A program made the translations under genes and the position numbers. This document shows, piece by piece, positions 36,687-45,227 of a stretch of DNA of 64,000 nt; within the stretch, counting starts at the first letter, position 1, and every line of letters starts with the position of its first letter. Origin of the DNA: Streptomyces lateritius (GTDB lineage Bacteria > Actinomycetota > Actinomycetes > Streptomycetales > Streptomycetaceae). The notes under the pieces are model-generated. The model worked only from the letters and a program-made list of their open reading frames with translations. It searched no databases and was not told the origin of the DNA. The DNA is taken from contig NZ_BMTO01000004.1 of the NCBI RefSeq assembly GCF_014649715.1, forward strand, positions 1 to 64,000, given 5' to 3'.

Positions 36687-37708
36687 CCACCAAGCAGGCC
36701 GCCACCGGCTCCCTGATCGGACTGGCGCTCGGGGACGCGCTGGGCTTCCCGACGGAGTTCGCCGACGTGCCGACGATCCTCGCGAAGTTCGGGCCCTGGC
36801 GGGAGATGGATCTCCCGGGCAAGGGGCAGGGCAAGGGGATCGCGTACATCACGGACGACACCCAGATGACGCTCGCGCTCGCCCGGGGGGTCCGGGGGTG
36901 CCAGGAGCGGGGGGTCGCCGACTCGGAGCGGTTCGCCGCGCTGGTGCGCCGGGAGTTCGTCGACTGGTACCACTCACCGGAGAACAACCGTGCCCCGGGC
37001 AACACCTGCCTGCGGGCCTGCCGGCTCCTCGACAGCGACCGGCCCTGGCAGGAGGCGAGCCAGACCGGCTCCAAGGGCTGCGGCGCCAACATGCGGGTCG
37101 CCCCGATCGGGATCGTCCCCGGCCTGAGCGAGGAACAGCGCGCGGGCTCGGCCCAGCTCCAGTCGGCGCTGACGCACGGCCACCCGACGGCGCTCGCCGC
37201 CTCTGACCTGACGGCCCGTGCGGTGTACCTGCTCGCCCAGGGCGTCGACCCGACGGGACTCGTCGGCCACCTGCGCTCGTACGCGTACGAGAACCGCTCC
37301 CGCTACCACGAGAGGTGGCTCGGCGACCTCTGGACACACGCCCAGGACCCGTCGGCCCGCCACTTCATCGAGCGCGGCTGGGACGAGTGCCTGGCCGTCC
37401 TGGAGAGGCTGGACGCCGTCCAGCGCACCGCCGACCCCGAACTCGACCCCTGCACGTACACCGGCGACGGCTGGATCGCCGAAGAGGCCCTGGCCACCGG
37501 CCTCCTGTGCTTCCTCCTCTTCCCCGAGGACCCGCTCACGGCCCTGCGCCGCGCCGCCTGCACCCGCGGCGACTCCGACTCCCTCGCCTGCCTGGCGGGC
37601 GCCTTCGCGGGCGCCCACCTCGGCGCCGCCGCCTGGCCGCAGGAATGGACGACCCGCATCGAACACCGCGACGAACTGCTCACCTTCGGCACGCTCTGGG
37701 ACGCTTGA
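36683..37708 (+). CDS. ADP-ribosylglycohydrolase family protein
   Basis: The 341-residue protein shows the family signatures SLIGLALGDALGFPTEF (residues 9-25), YITDDTQMTLALARGV with the metal-binding DD pair, and GDSDSLACLAGAFAGAHLGA at the C-terminus with the second Asp set. Such enzymes release ADP-ribose from proteins, nucleic acids or small molecules. ATG 36683 overlaps the nrtR stop by 4 bp. A product that is the ligand of NrtR, encoded beside it, suggests feedback. Dinitrogenase-reductase-type targets are unlikely here; the target is unknown. Confidence 0.93.
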   Translation: MTTKQAATGSLIGLALGDALGFPTEFADVPTILAKFGPWREMDLPGKGQGKGIAYITDDTQMTLALARGVRGCQERGVADSERFAALVRREFVDWYHSPENNRAPGNTCLRACRLLDSDRPWQEASQTGSKGCGANMRVAPIGIVPGLSEEQRAGSAQLQSALTHGHPTALAASDLTARAVYLLAQGVDPTGLVGHLRSYAYENRSRYHERWLGDLWTHAQDPSARHFIERGWDECLAVLERLDAVQRTADPELDPCTYTGDGWIAEEALATGLLCFLLFPEDPLTALRRAACTRGDSDSLACLAGAFAGAHLGAAAWPQEWTTRIEHRDELLTFGTLWDA

Positions 37709-37711
37709 TCC

Positions 37712-38479
37712 ATGACCGCGTCCCTCACTCCCCAAGTCGACCTGTCCGCCGTCGTGGCGGAGCAGCCCGATCGGCTGATCTTCGCCACCGTCTCCGGCGC
37801 GCACCTGTACGGATTTCCCTCCCGCGACTCGGACGTCGACCTGCGCGGGGTGCATCTCTTGCCGGCGGCGGCCCTGATCGGGCTCCGGGAGCCCGAGGAG
37901 ACGCGGAGCCGGATGTGGGACCGTGACGGCGTCGAGATGGACCTCGTCACCCACGACCTGCGGAAGTTCGTCCGGCTGATGCTGCGGCGCAACGGTTACG
38001 TACTGGAGCAGCTGCTCTCCCCATGGGTGGCCCACACCTCCGAGGTCCATGCCGAGCTGATCTCGCTGGTGCCCCATGTGCTCACCATCCACCACGCGCA
38101 CCACTACCGCGGGTTCGCGGCGACCCAGTGGCGGCTCTTCGAGAAGACGGAGGAGCTGAAGCCCCTGCTCTACACGTTCCGCGCGCTGCTCACCGGGATC
38201 CATCTCATGCGCTCCGGCGAGGTCCAGGCGCATCTGCCCACGCTCGTCGGGGAGGTGACCGAGGCTCCCGCGTACCTACCGGAACTCATCGCGGCCAAGG
38301 CGACGGCCGAGCACGGGCCTGCCGAGGTGGACGTGGAGCGGGTACGCGGTCACGTGGAGGCGCTGCACGCCGTCCTGGACACGGCGCAGACCGGGTCGGG
38401 GCTCGGGGACGCGCCCGGAGGTCTGGACGCCCTGCACGACCTTGTCGTACGGGTCCGGCTAGAGCACCCGCAGGGCTGA
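37712..38479 (+). CDS. RlaP-type nucleotidyltransferase 1 (Pol-beta fold)
   Basis: The 255-residue protein has the minimal nucleotidyltransferase motif VSGAHLYGFPSRDSDVDLRG (residues 30-49), with the GS-like glycine and the catalytic Asp pair, followed by VEMDLVTHDLRKFVRLML. A helical second half contains FRALLTGIHLMRSGEVQAHL. This arrangement belongs to the RlaP family (PF10127), first noted in RNA repair operons. It starts 3 bp after the glycohydrolase stop and is the last gene of the NAD operon. It overlaps the opposite RlaP gene by 21 bp at the 3' end. Confidence 0.88.
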   Translation: MTASLTPQVDLSAVVAEQPDRLIFATVSGAHLYGFPSRDSDVDLRGVHLLPAAALIGLREPEETRSRMWDRDGVEMDLVTHDLRKFVRLMLRRNGYVLEQLLSPWVAHTSEVHAELISLVPHVLTIHHAHHYRGFAATQWRLFEKTEELKPLLYTFRALLTGIHLMRSGEVQAHLPTLVGEVTEAPAYLPELIAAKATAEHGPAEVDVERVRGHVEALHAVLDTAQTGSGLGDAPGGLDALHDLVVRVRLEHPQG

Positions 38480-39148
38480 CGCGCGGCGGGCGCGCAGGAG
38501 GAAGGCTTCCACGCGGGGGTGGTCCGGGGTCGGGGGGAGGGGGCTGGTGGTGGAGGCGCGGTCGGCCTCGTCCGTGAGGCGGGTCATCCAGGACTCGACC
38601 TCCGGCCAGGACATCTCGCCCCGCTTCACCGCGAGGAGGCGCTCGCGCTCCTCGCCCACGTGGATGGTCAGTTCGCCGCTACGGAGCAGGTCGCGGCAGC
38701 TCATCAGCAGCCGCAGCAGGTGCATGGCGTGCTTCCAGCGCGGCTCGCCGTACTGCCGGACGTCGGCGTCGAGCTTCTTGCGCTGCCCTCCCGCGTACCG
38801 GACGAAGGTCTGGTGGGCCTGGCGGGAGAGGAACGCCTCGCGCAGCGAGACCAGTTCGCGTCCGATGTCGTCGATGTGCTCGACGACGGGGGAGTGGAGG
38901 CACTCCAGGACGTTCGGATTGGCGCGCAGGGCCAGTTCGCAGAAGCGTTCCAGCTCCCAGCTGAACTGCTCCTCGCCCGGGCCCTCCACATGCGCCGGAG
39001 GCTTGTCGAAGCGCCAGAAGAGCGGCGTCGGGGCGAGGTAGACGCCCCGGCGGTCCGTGTCGCTCCCCTCGGTGGCCAGACCGAACGCGCGCGACCCCAT
39101 GACGCAGGAGTAGATCGTGTGGTCGCGCACCAGTTCTTCCGGAGTCAT
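38459..39148 (-). CDS. RlaP-type nucleotidyltransferase 2 (Pol-beta fold)
   Basis: The 229-residue paralogue has YSCVMGSRAFGLATEGSDTD (residues 13-32), a textbook GSxxxG...SDxD nucleotidyltransferase motif. FSWELERFCELALRANPNVL and KHAMHLLRLLMSCRDLLRSG follow, matching the same regions of the convergent gene. Both should transfer nucleotides to an RNA or protein end; the substrate is unknown. ATG 39148 lies 7 nt after a TAGCCT hexamer that overlaps the stop of the Rieske gene, so it may be leaderless or co-transcribed with that gene. Confidence 0.9.
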   Translation of the reverse strand: MTPEELVRDHTIYSCVMGSRAFGLATEGSDTDRRGVYLAPTPLFWRFDKPPAHVEGPGEEQFSWELERFCELALRANPNVLECLHSPVVEHIDDIGRELVSLREAFLSRQAHQTFVRYAGGQRKKLDADVRQYGEPRWKHAMHLLRLLMSCRDLLRSGELTIHVGEERERLLAVKRGEMSWPEVESWMTRLTDEADRASTTSPLPPTPDHPRVEAFLLRARRASALRVL

Positions 39149-39155
39149 GGGCGAC

Positions 39156-39161
39156 AGGCTA
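39156..39161 (-). promoter_or_regulatory. -10 hexamer overlapping the Rieske gene stop codon
   Basis: On the minus strand TAGCCT begins with the TAG stop codon of the Rieske lipoprotein gene and ends 7 nt before the ATG of RlaP gene 2. The position fits a leaderless promoter, but read-through from the Rieske gene is equally possible. Confidence 0.4.
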
Positions 39162-39635
39162 CGCGAGGGTGATCGCGTCTCCCGACACGGTGATCCGCTC
39201 CTCAGGCAACGGGCGCGAGGCCGGTCCCGCGGCGACCGAACCGTCCGCGATGCGGAACCTGGAGCCGTGGCAGGGGCAGTCGATCGTGCCGTTCTCGACC
39301 TTGCCGACCGTGCAGCCCTGGTGGGTGCAGACCGCCGAGAACGCCTTGAACTCTCCCGCCGTCGGCTGCGTGACGACGACCTTCCGCTCCTTGAAGACGG
39401 TCCCGCCCCCGACCGGGATCTGCGAGGTGCGGCCGAGCGAGTCCCCGGCCGGCGCCGACGTGACCGGCGCCGAGGCGGCAGGTGAGGTCTCCGCGGGCGT
39501 GGCAGCCGTGGGCGTCGGGCTGGCGGCCGTACCGCCGTCCTTGTCGCCGTCGGAGCCGCAGCCCGTGGTCAGCGCGGCGACGGAACCCGCGCCGGCCAGC
39601 AGCACGGTACGGCGGGGCATGGCATCTGGAGTCAT
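39159..39635 (-). CDS. Rieske [2Fe-2S] lipoprotein
   Basis: The 158-residue protein has a twin-arginine-like start (MPRRTVLLAGAGSVAALTTG) with the lipobox LTTGC. A Pro/Ala/Thr linker (about residues 28-65) precedes a Rieske domain with the cluster ligands CTHQGC and CPCHGSRF. It should sit on the outer face of the membrane as an electron carrier; the partner is unknown. The domain resembles small arsenite-oxidase or dioxygenase-type Rieske proteins rather than the cytochrome bc1 subunit. Residue 6 (ATG 39620) is an alternative start. Confidence 0.92.
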   Translation of the reverse strand: MTPDAMPRRTVLLAGAGSVAALTTGCGSDGDKDGGTAASPTPTAATPAETSPAASAPVTSAPAGDSLGRTSQIPVGGGTVFKERKVVVTQPTAGEFKAFSAVCTHQGCTVGKVENGTIDCPCHGSRFRIADGSVAAGPASRPLPEERITVSGDAITLA

Positions 39636-39681
39636 GCCGTACAGCTTGCTCGGGGGTCCCGTCGGCGCTCCGCAAACACGC

Positions 39682-40017
39682 CTAGACCCAGGGGGTCAGC
39701 TCCCTCGCACGGCCGTCGGCGTCCCGGCGGACCTCGAGCACGGCCCTGACGGCCGCCCGCTCGATCGGGCCGTACACGTGCGGGAAGAGCGTGTCCTCCG
39801 ACCCCTCCCAGCGGACCTCGGCCGCCAGCCGGCTCTCGTCGACCACGAGCACCAGAAGCGGGCCGTGGACACCGCGGTAGTGCGCGTCGGCGACGGTCAG
39901 CGCCGCCGACTCGTCCGGCGAGCAGTGCACGAAGCCCTCGGAGGCCAGCGAAGGCGGCGCGTAGGGCAGCCCGGGATCGGCGGACCATTCGTCCAGCGGT
40001 ACGACGTGGAGAAGCAT
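39682..40017 (-). CDS. DUF952 family protein
   Basis: The 111-residue protein matches DUF952: LLHVVPLDEWSADP at the N-terminus, LASEGFVHCSPDESAALTVA in the middle and FPHVYGPIERAAVRAVLEV near the end. The fold is related to ADP-ribosyltransferase-like proteins in some classifications, but function is unknown. ATG 40017 is supported by the conserved LLHVVP directly after it; the open frame upstream is antisense to the chorismate mutase gene. It is divergent from that gene. Confidence 0.88.
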   Translation of the reverse strand: MLLHVVPLDEWSADPGLPYAPPSLASEGFVHCSPDESAALTVADAHYRGVHGPLLVLVVDESRLAAEVRWEGSEDTLFPHVYGPIERAAVRAVLEVRRDADGRARELTPWV

Positions 40018-40155
40018 GCCGACAGTTGTACCGCGAGGCCTCCCCGGCCGGCAGGCCGCCCGACGCCCCGTCTCGGAGGGCGGTCGCCTGGGCGGAGCGC
40101 CCGAGCCCCTGACTAGGCTGGTCGGAGCACTGATCGCTTTTCGAAGGAGCACCAC

Positions 40156-40518
40156 GTGGCGGTACGAGCGGTCCGAGGCGCCGTCCAGCTCGAACGGGAC
40201 GAGGCCGGACACATGCACGAGCAGGTCGAGGAGCTGCTCACCGCCGTCCTTGAACGCAACGGGCTCACCGCCGACGACCTGATCAGCATCTGGTTCACGG
40301 CCACCCCCGACCTGCACAGCGACTTCCCGGCCGCCGCGGCCCGCCGCATCGGGATCGTCGACGTCCCCCTGATCTGCGCGCAGGAGCTGGACATCGAGGG
40401 CGCGATGCCGCGAGTCGTACGGCTCCTCGCGCACGTCGAGTCGGAGCTGCCCAAGTCCGCGATCGCGCACGTCTACCTCGGCGCCGCGGCCAGCCTGCGC
40501 AAGGACATCGCCCAGTGA
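40156..40518 (+). CDS. aroH: Chorismate mutase, AroH type
   Basis: The 120-residue protein is the compact trimeric AroH class. It begins VRAVRGAVQLERDEAGHM (active-site Arg early on), has LISIWFTATPDLHSDFPAAA in the middle, and LICAQELDIEGAMPRVVRLL with the catalytic Cys-Glu region. HVYLGAAASLRKDIAQ closes the protein. It converts chorismate to prephenate. GTG 40156 is 8 nt after AAGGAG. The stop overlaps the prephenate dehydrogenase start (GTGA), so consecutive steps of tyrosine synthesis are coupled. Confidence 0.95.
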   Translation: MAVRAVRGAVQLERDEAGHMHEQVEELLTAVLERNGLTADDLISIWFTATPDLHSDFPAAAARRIGIVDVPLICAQELDIEGAMPRVVRLLAHVESELPKSAIAHVYLGAAASLRKDIAQ

Positions 40519-41603
40519 GAACCGCCCTCGTCATCGGAACCGGCCTCATCGGCACCTCGGCGGCGCTCGCACTGGCCGGGCGCGGCGTCGCCGTGCACCT
40601 GCGCGACCACGACCCGGCACGCGCGCGTACGGCGGCGGCGCTCGGCGCCGGTACGGACGAAGCGCCCGAGGGGCCCGTCGACCTCGCCGTCGTCGCCGTA
40701 CCGCCGGCCCATGTGGCGACCACCCTGGCCGCGGCGATGCGGGACGGGCTCGCGCGCGGCTACCTGGACGTGGCGAGCGTCAAGGGCGGCCCGAAGCGGG
40801 AGCTGGAGCGGCTGGGCCTCGACCTCACCGCGTACATCGGGACGCACCCCATGTCGGGCAAGGAGCGCTCCGGCCCGCTGGCGGCGACGGCCGATCTCTT
40901 CGAGGGACGGCCGTGGGTACTGACGCCGACCCGGGACACCGACACCGAGGTCCTCAACCTGGCCCTGGAACTGGTCGCGCTCTGCCGCGCCGTCCCGGTC
41001 GTCATGGACGCGGACGCCCACGACCGGGCGGTCGCGCTCGTCTCGCACACCCCGCAACTGGTGTCGTCGATGGTGGCGGCCCGCCTCGAGGAGGCGGACG
41101 AGACGGCGGTACGGCTGTGCGGACAGGGCATCCGCGACGTCACCCGGATCGCCGCCTCCGACCCGCGCATGTGGGTGGAGATCCTGTCGGCGAACCCCGG
41201 ACCGGTCGCCGACGTGCTCGCGGGCGTCGCCGCGGACCTGGAGGAGACCGTACGGGCGCTGCGCTCGCTCCAGTCGGCCGACGAGGACGAGCGTCGCGGC
41301 GGAGCCTCCGGCGTCGAGGACGTGCTGCGCAGGGGCAACGCGGGCCGCGCCCGGGTCCCGGGCAAGCACGGCGCCGCACCGGCGCAGTACGAGACGGTCG
41401 CCGTCCTCATCAGCGACCAGCCGGGCGAACTCGCGCGGATCTTCGCGGACGCGGGCCGGGCGGGCGTCAACATCGAGGACGTCCGCATCGAGCACGCGAC
41501 GGGCCAGCAGGCGGGTCTCGTCCAGCTGATGGTGGAGCCCTCCGCGGCCCCGGTCCTGGAAGCCGCCCTGAAGGAACGCGGATGGGCGCTGCGGGCGGGG
41601 TGA
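40515..41603 (+). CDS. tyrA: Prephenate dehydrogenase with ACT domain
   Basis: The 362-residue enzyme has an N-terminal NAD(P)-binding motif ALVIGTGLIGTSAALALAGR, catalytic-region THPMSGKERSG (about residue 113) and SHTPQLVSSMVAARL. A C-terminal ACT domain (about 295-360, VLISDQPGELARIFADAGRA) probably binds an aromatic amino acid as feedback signal. It oxidatively decarboxylates prephenate to 4-hydroxyphenylpyruvate. GTG 40515 overlaps the aroH stop. Confidence 0.95.
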   Translation: MRTALVIGTGLIGTSAALALAGRGVAVHLRDHDPARARTAAALGAGTDEAPEGPVDLAVVAVPPAHVATTLAAAMRDGLARGYLDVASVKGGPKRELERLGLDLTAYIGTHPMSGKERSGPLAATADLFEGRPWVLTPTRDTDTEVLNLALELVALCRAVPVVMDADAHDRAVALVSHTPQLVSSMVAARLEEADETAVRLCGQGIRDVTRIAASDPRMWVEILSANPGPVADVLAGVAADLEETVRALRSLQSADEDERRGGASGVEDVLRRGNAGRARVPGKHGAAPAQYETVAVLISDQPGELARIFADAGRAGVNIEDVRIEHATGQQAGLVQLMVEPSAAPVLEAALKERGWALRAG

Positions 41604-41620
41604 AGGTGAAGAGGAGCTGA

Positions 41621-41713
41621 GGCCGGGCTGAGAGCGGGCTGAAGCCCGGCCGACGGCAGGCCGGCAGCCGGCGGCTCGACCCGGCGGGCGGGGCTCCCGG
41701 GAGGGCCCCGCCC
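41621..41713 (+). terminator. Double hairpin terminator after tyrA
   Basis: Two GC-rich hairpins follow the tyrA stop. GGCCGGGCT (41621-41629) pairs with AGCCCGGCC (41643-41651), and GGGCGGGGC (41686-41694) pairs with GCCCCGCCC (41705-41713) around an inner CTCCCGGGAG. Neither has a T-tract. They lie before the cmk promoter region, in which an 11-bp direct repeat (TCACCGCGTAC, near 41781-41802) is also seen. Confidence 0.65.
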
Positions 41714-41822
41714 CCCACTGGGCCGAATGGGTGCGCGGGAATCGGTAACCTTGGGGTGGCCCCCTGCATCCGGTGGGGCCTCACCGCGTACTCACCGCGT
41801 ACCCAGGAAGGTGTTCCCCACC

Positions 41823-42497
41823 GTGGAAACCGTGATCGTCGCCATCGACGGGCCCTCTGGCACGGGCAAGTCGAGCACCTCGAAGGCGGTTGCCGCCAAG
41901 CTGGGCCTGAGCTACCTGGACACCGGTGCGCAGTACCGGGCGATCACCTGGTGGATGATCAGCAACGGGGTCGACGTCGACGACGCGGACGCCGTCGCCA
42001 ACGCCGCCGCCAAGCCCGTCATCGTCTCCGGCACCGACCCGGCCCGGCCGACGATCACTGTCGACGGCGCCGACGCCGGCGGCCCGATCCGTACCGAAGA
42101 GGTCACCTCCAAGGTCAGCGCCGTCAGCGCCGTCCCCGAGGTACGGGCCCTGATCACCGAGCTGCAGCGGACCATCGCCAAGAACGCCGAGGGCGGCATC
42201 GTCGTCGAGGGCCGGGACATCGGCACCACCGTCCTGCCCGACGCCGACCTCAAGATCTTCCTCACCGCGTCGCCCGAGGCCCGCGCGGCCCGCCGCTCCG
42301 GCGAGCTCAAGGGCGTCGACGTGGCCGCCACCCAGCAGGCCCTGATCAAGCGGGACGCGGCCGACTCCAGCCGTAAGACCTCCCCGCTGGCCAAGGCCGA
42401 CGACGCCGTCGAGGTCGACACCACCGACCTGACCCTGGACCAGGTCATCGAGTGTGTCGTGACCCTGGTGGAGGAGAAGAGGACGGCCGCCAAGTGA
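41823..42497 (+). CDS. cmk: Cytidylate kinase
   Basis: The 224-residue kinase phosphorylates CMP and dCMP. It has the P-loop VIVAIDGPSGTGKSSTSKAV (residues 4-23), YLDTGAQYRAITWWM for nucleotide binding, VEGRDIGTTVLPDADLKIFL, and an LID-region SPEARAARRSGEL. GTG 41823 begins METVIVAI; the frame is open further upstream but lacks conservation there. AGGAAGG lies 11 nt before it. The stop overlaps the acyltransferase start. Confidence 0.95.
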   Translation: METVIVAIDGPSGTGKSSTSKAVAAKLGLSYLDTGAQYRAITWWMISNGVDVDDADAVANAAAKPVIVSGTDPARPTITVDGADAGGPIRTEEVTSKVSAVSAVPEVRALITELQRTIAKNAEGGIVVEGRDIGTTVLPDADLKIFLTASPEARAARRSGELKGVDVAATQQALIKRDAADSSRKTSPLAKADDAVEVDTTDLTLDQVIECVVTLVEEKRTAAK

Positions 42498-43138
42498 CCC
42501 TGCCCTCCGAGAAGGGCGCCGCCGTCGGGCGCGGCATCGGCATCGGGCTGATGTACGGCCTGTGGAAGCCGCGCGTCCTCGGCGCCTGGCGGGTGCCGGC
42601 TGCCGGCCCGCTGATCCTCGCCGTCAACCACGCGCACAACATCGACGGCCCCATGCTCATGGGCACCGCGCCCCGGCCGGTGCACTTCCTGATCAAGAAG
42701 GAAGCCTTCATCGGGCCCCTCGGGCCCTTCCTGGAGGGCATCGGCCAGCTCAAGGTGGACCGGGCCGGCGCCGACCGGGCCGCGATAGGCAACGCCCTCG
42801 CGGTCCTGGAGCACGGCGGCGTCCTCGGGATCTTCCCCGAGGGCACCCGCGGCGAGGGCGACTTCGCCTCGCTGCGCGCCGGCCTCGCCTACTTCGCCGT
42901 CCGCAGCGGGGCGCCGATCGTGCCGGTCGCGGTCCTGGGAAGTTCCGACCGCCCCGGACGGTTGATCAAAGCACTGCCGCCGCTGCGCAGCCGCGTCGAC
43001 GTCGTCTTCGGCGACGCCTTCGAGGCCGGCGACGGATCGGGCCGCCGCACGCGCAAGGCGCTGGACGCGGCCACCGTACGCATCCAGGAGCGGCTCACGG
43101 GCCACCTGGAAAACGCCAGGCGCCTCACCGGGCGCTGA
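42494..43138 (+). CDS. PlsC-like 1-acylglycerol-3-phosphate acyltransferase
   Basis: The 214-residue protein has the acyltransferase motif NHAHNIDGPMLMG (HX4D, about residue 42), motif II in KKEAFIGPLGPFLEGIGQLK and motif III FPEGTRGEGDF (about residue 115). It transfers fatty acyl groups to lysophosphatidate or a similar acceptor at the inner membrane face. GTG 42494 overlaps the cmk stop, and der follows 70 bp later; cmk-plsC-der is the common actinomycete order. Confidence 0.92.
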   Translation: MTLPSEKGAAVGRGIGIGLMYGLWKPRVLGAWRVPAAGPLILAVNHAHNIDGPMLMGTAPRPVHFLIKKEAFIGPLGPFLEGIGQLKVDRAGADRAAIGNALAVLEHGGVLGIFPEGTRGEGDFASLRAGLAYFAVRSGAPIVPVAVLGSSDRPGRLIKALPPLRSRVDVVFGDAFEAGDGSGRRTRKALDAATVRIQERLTGHLENARRLTGR

Positions 43139-43208
43139 GCGACACTCTCAGTAGTGGGCCCCGAGGCTCGGGAACCCACCGACCACGAATGATCAAGGAA
43201 CGGACTTC

Positions 43209-44657
43209 ATGAACGACCAGCACGACCACGGGGCACTTGGCGACGCCGAGTACGCGGAGTTCATGGAGCTCGCCGCGGAAGAGGGCTTCGACGTCGAGGA
43301 GGTCGAAGGCGCGATCGAGGAGGCCGGGCACGGCCCGCTCCCCGTGCTCGCCGTCGTCGGCCGCCCCAACGTCGGCAAGTCGACCCTGGTGAACCGGATC
43401 ATCGGTCGCCGTGAGGCCGTCGTCGAGGACAAGCCCGGCGTCACCCGCGACCGCGTCACCTACGAGGCCGAATGGGCCGGCCGCCGCTTCAAGGTCGTCG
43501 ACACCGGCGGCTGGGAGCAGGACGTCCTCGGCATCGACGCCTCCGTCGCCGCCCAGGCCGAGTACGCCATCGAGGCCGCCGACGCCTGTGTCTTCGTCGT
43601 CGACGCCACCGTCGGCGCCACCGACACCGACGAGGCCGTCGTCAAGCTGCTGCGCCGGGCGGGCAAGCCCGTCGTGCTCTGCGCCAACAAGGTCGACGGC
43701 CCCTCCGGCGAGGCCGACGCCACCGCCCTGTGGTCGCTGGGCCTCGGCGAGCCGTACCCCGTCTCCTCGCTGCACGGCCGCGGCACCGGCGACATGCTCG
43801 ACGCCGTGCTGGAGGCGCTGCCCGAGGCCCCCGCGCAGACCTTCGGCAACGCGGTCGGCGGCCCCCGCCGGATCGCCCTCATCGGCCGCCCGAACGTCGG
43901 CAAGTCCTCGCTCCTGAACAAGGTCGCGGGCGAGGACCGCGTGGTCGTCAACGAGCTGGCCGGGACCACCCGCGACCCGGTCGACGAGCTGATCAAGCTC
44001 GGCGGCAAGACGTGGAAGTTCGTGGACACCGCCGGTATCCGCAAGAAGGTCCACCTCCAGGAGGGCGCGGACTACTACGCCTCCCTGCGTACCGCCGCCG
44101 CGGTCGAGAAGGCCGAGGTCGCCGTCGTCCTCATCGACACCACCGACAACATCTCGGTCCAGGACCAGCGCATCATCACCATGGCGGTCGAGTCCGGCCG
44201 TGCGCTCGTCATCGCCTACAACAAGTGGGACGAGCTGGACGAGGAGCGGCGCTACTACCTGGAGCGCGAGATCGAGACCGAGATGCAGCAGGTCGCCTGG
44301 GCGCCTCGGGTCAACGTCTCCGCCAAGACCGGCCGCCACATGGACCGGCTCGTCCCGGCGATCGAGACCGCCCTCGCCGGCTGGGAGACCCGTGTCCCCA
44401 CCGGGCGCCTGAACGCCTTCCTCGGTGAGCTGGTAGCGGCCCACCCGCACCCGATCCGCGGCGGCAAGCAGCCCCGCATCCTCTTCGGCACGCAGGCGGG
44501 CACCAAGCCGCCCCGGTTCGTGCTCTTCGCCTCCGGCTTCCTGGAGCACGGCTACCGCCGCTTCGTCGAGCGCCGGCTGCGCGAGGAGTTCGGGTTCGAG
44601 GGCACGCCGATCCACATCTCGGTGCGGGTCCGGGAGAAGCGCGGCCGCAAGAAGTAG
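43209..44657 (+). CDS. der: Ribosome biogenesis GTPase Der
   Basis: The 482-residue protein has two tandem GTPase domains, each with a G1 motif GRPNVGKS (about residues 57 and 229) and a DTGG or DTAG G3. NKVD and NKWD are the G4 motifs. The C-terminal KH-like domain runs from about residue 395. An acidic N-terminal extension (residues 1-45) is usual in actinomycetes. Der acts in 50S subunit assembly. AAGGAACGG precedes ATG 43209. A 22-bp hairpin ends the transcript. Confidence 0.97.
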   Translation: MNDQHDHGALGDAEYAEFMELAAEEGFDVEEVEGAIEEAGHGPLPVLAVVGRPNVGKSTLVNRIIGRREAVVEDKPGVTRDRVTYEAEWAGRRFKVVDTGGWEQDVLGIDASVAAQAEYAIEAADACVFVVDATVGATDTDEAVVKLLRRAGKPVVLCANKVDGPSGEADATALWSLGLGEPYPVSSLHGRGTGDMLDAVLEALPEAPAQTFGNAVGGPRRIALIGRPNVGKSSLLNKVAGEDRVVVNELAGTTRDPVDELIKLGGKTWKFVDTAGIRKKVHLQEGADYYASLRTAAAVEKAEVAVVLIDTTDNISVQDQRIITMAVESGRALVIAYNKWDELDEERRYYLEREIETEMQQVAWAPRVNVSAKTGRHMDRLVPAIETALAGWETRVPTGRLNAFLGELVAAHPHPIRGGKQPRILFGTQAGTKPPRFVLFASGFLEHGYRRFVERRLREEFGFEGTPIHISVRVREKRGRKK

Positions 44658-44670
44658 GCACACGAAGACA

Positions 44671-44722
44671 CGAGAACGGCCGAGGGCCGGGGGCGTTTCG
44701 CCCCGGCCCTCGGCCGTTCTCG
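44671..44722. terminator. Long hairpin terminator after der
   Basis: A perfect 22-bp stem (44671-44692 with 44701-44722) closes on GCGTTTCG, starting 13 bp after the der stop. It faces the convergent small gene that stops at 44737, so it can serve both strands. No T-tract follows. Confidence 0.9.
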
Positions 44723-44736
44723 CGAGTCCTCAGGCC

Positions 44737-45036
44737 CTACTGCCCCCGGCGGGGCGCCGGTGGCAGCGCCGCCGGCGTGTGGTGGAGCCCCGAGTGGTGC
44801 TGCGCCGACCACGCCACCGGATGAGCCGTGTGGGACGCGTGCCGGCTCCCGCCGTGCCCCTGCCCCTGGCCGTACAGCCCGGTGCTCACCGGCGTCCCGA
44901 AGGCCCGGAAGGCCAGATCCTCCTCGCCGCTGCGGTCACCCGGCAGTGTGCGGAACGACCGACGGTACTCCGAGTACAGAGCGTCGTAGATCGGCGTCGC
45001 CGACTGGCCTGCGGTGATGTCCTGCGCGGGGCGCAT
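44737..45036 (-). CDS. Conserved actinomycete hypothetical protein
   Basis: The 99-residue product has a conserved-looking N-terminal half (QSATPIYDALYSEYRRSFRT then LPGDRSGEEDLAFRAFGT). The C-terminal half is rich in Gly and His (GQGHGGSRHASHTAH, HHSGLHHTP). I do not recognise the function, but a protein with this YDALYSEYRRSFR region follows der in Streptomyces as I remember it. The start is uncertain: GTG 45087, in frame 51 bp upstream, is also possible and neither has a good ribosome-binding site. Confidence 0.65.
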   Translation of the reverse strand: MRPAQDITAGQSATPIYDALYSEYRRSFRTLPGDRSGEEDLAFRAFGTPVSTGLYGQGQGHGGSRHASHTAHPVAWSAQHHSGLHHTPAALPPAPRRGQ

Positions 45037-45227
45037 GGAAGGGATCTGACTCGGACGGGGCGGGCGGAGTGGGTCGTATGAGTGCACATACGTGCCAACG
45101 ACACCGTCCTCCGTCGGATGCGGGCGGCCCTCGGATAGGGGAGCCCGCCGGGGGCGAGGCACGGTCGAGACGGGAACCCAGGGGCCGTACCCAAGGGGCC
45201 CTATGCCGGGACGCCCGTGCTGCTCCC

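Noticed and set aside
36683-39148. A complete phage-defence island around the glycohydrolase and RlaP genes
   Set aside because: There is no toxin, nuclease, restriction enzyme or mobile element nearby, and the flanks are conserved housekeeping genes; defence remains only one hypothesis for the operon.
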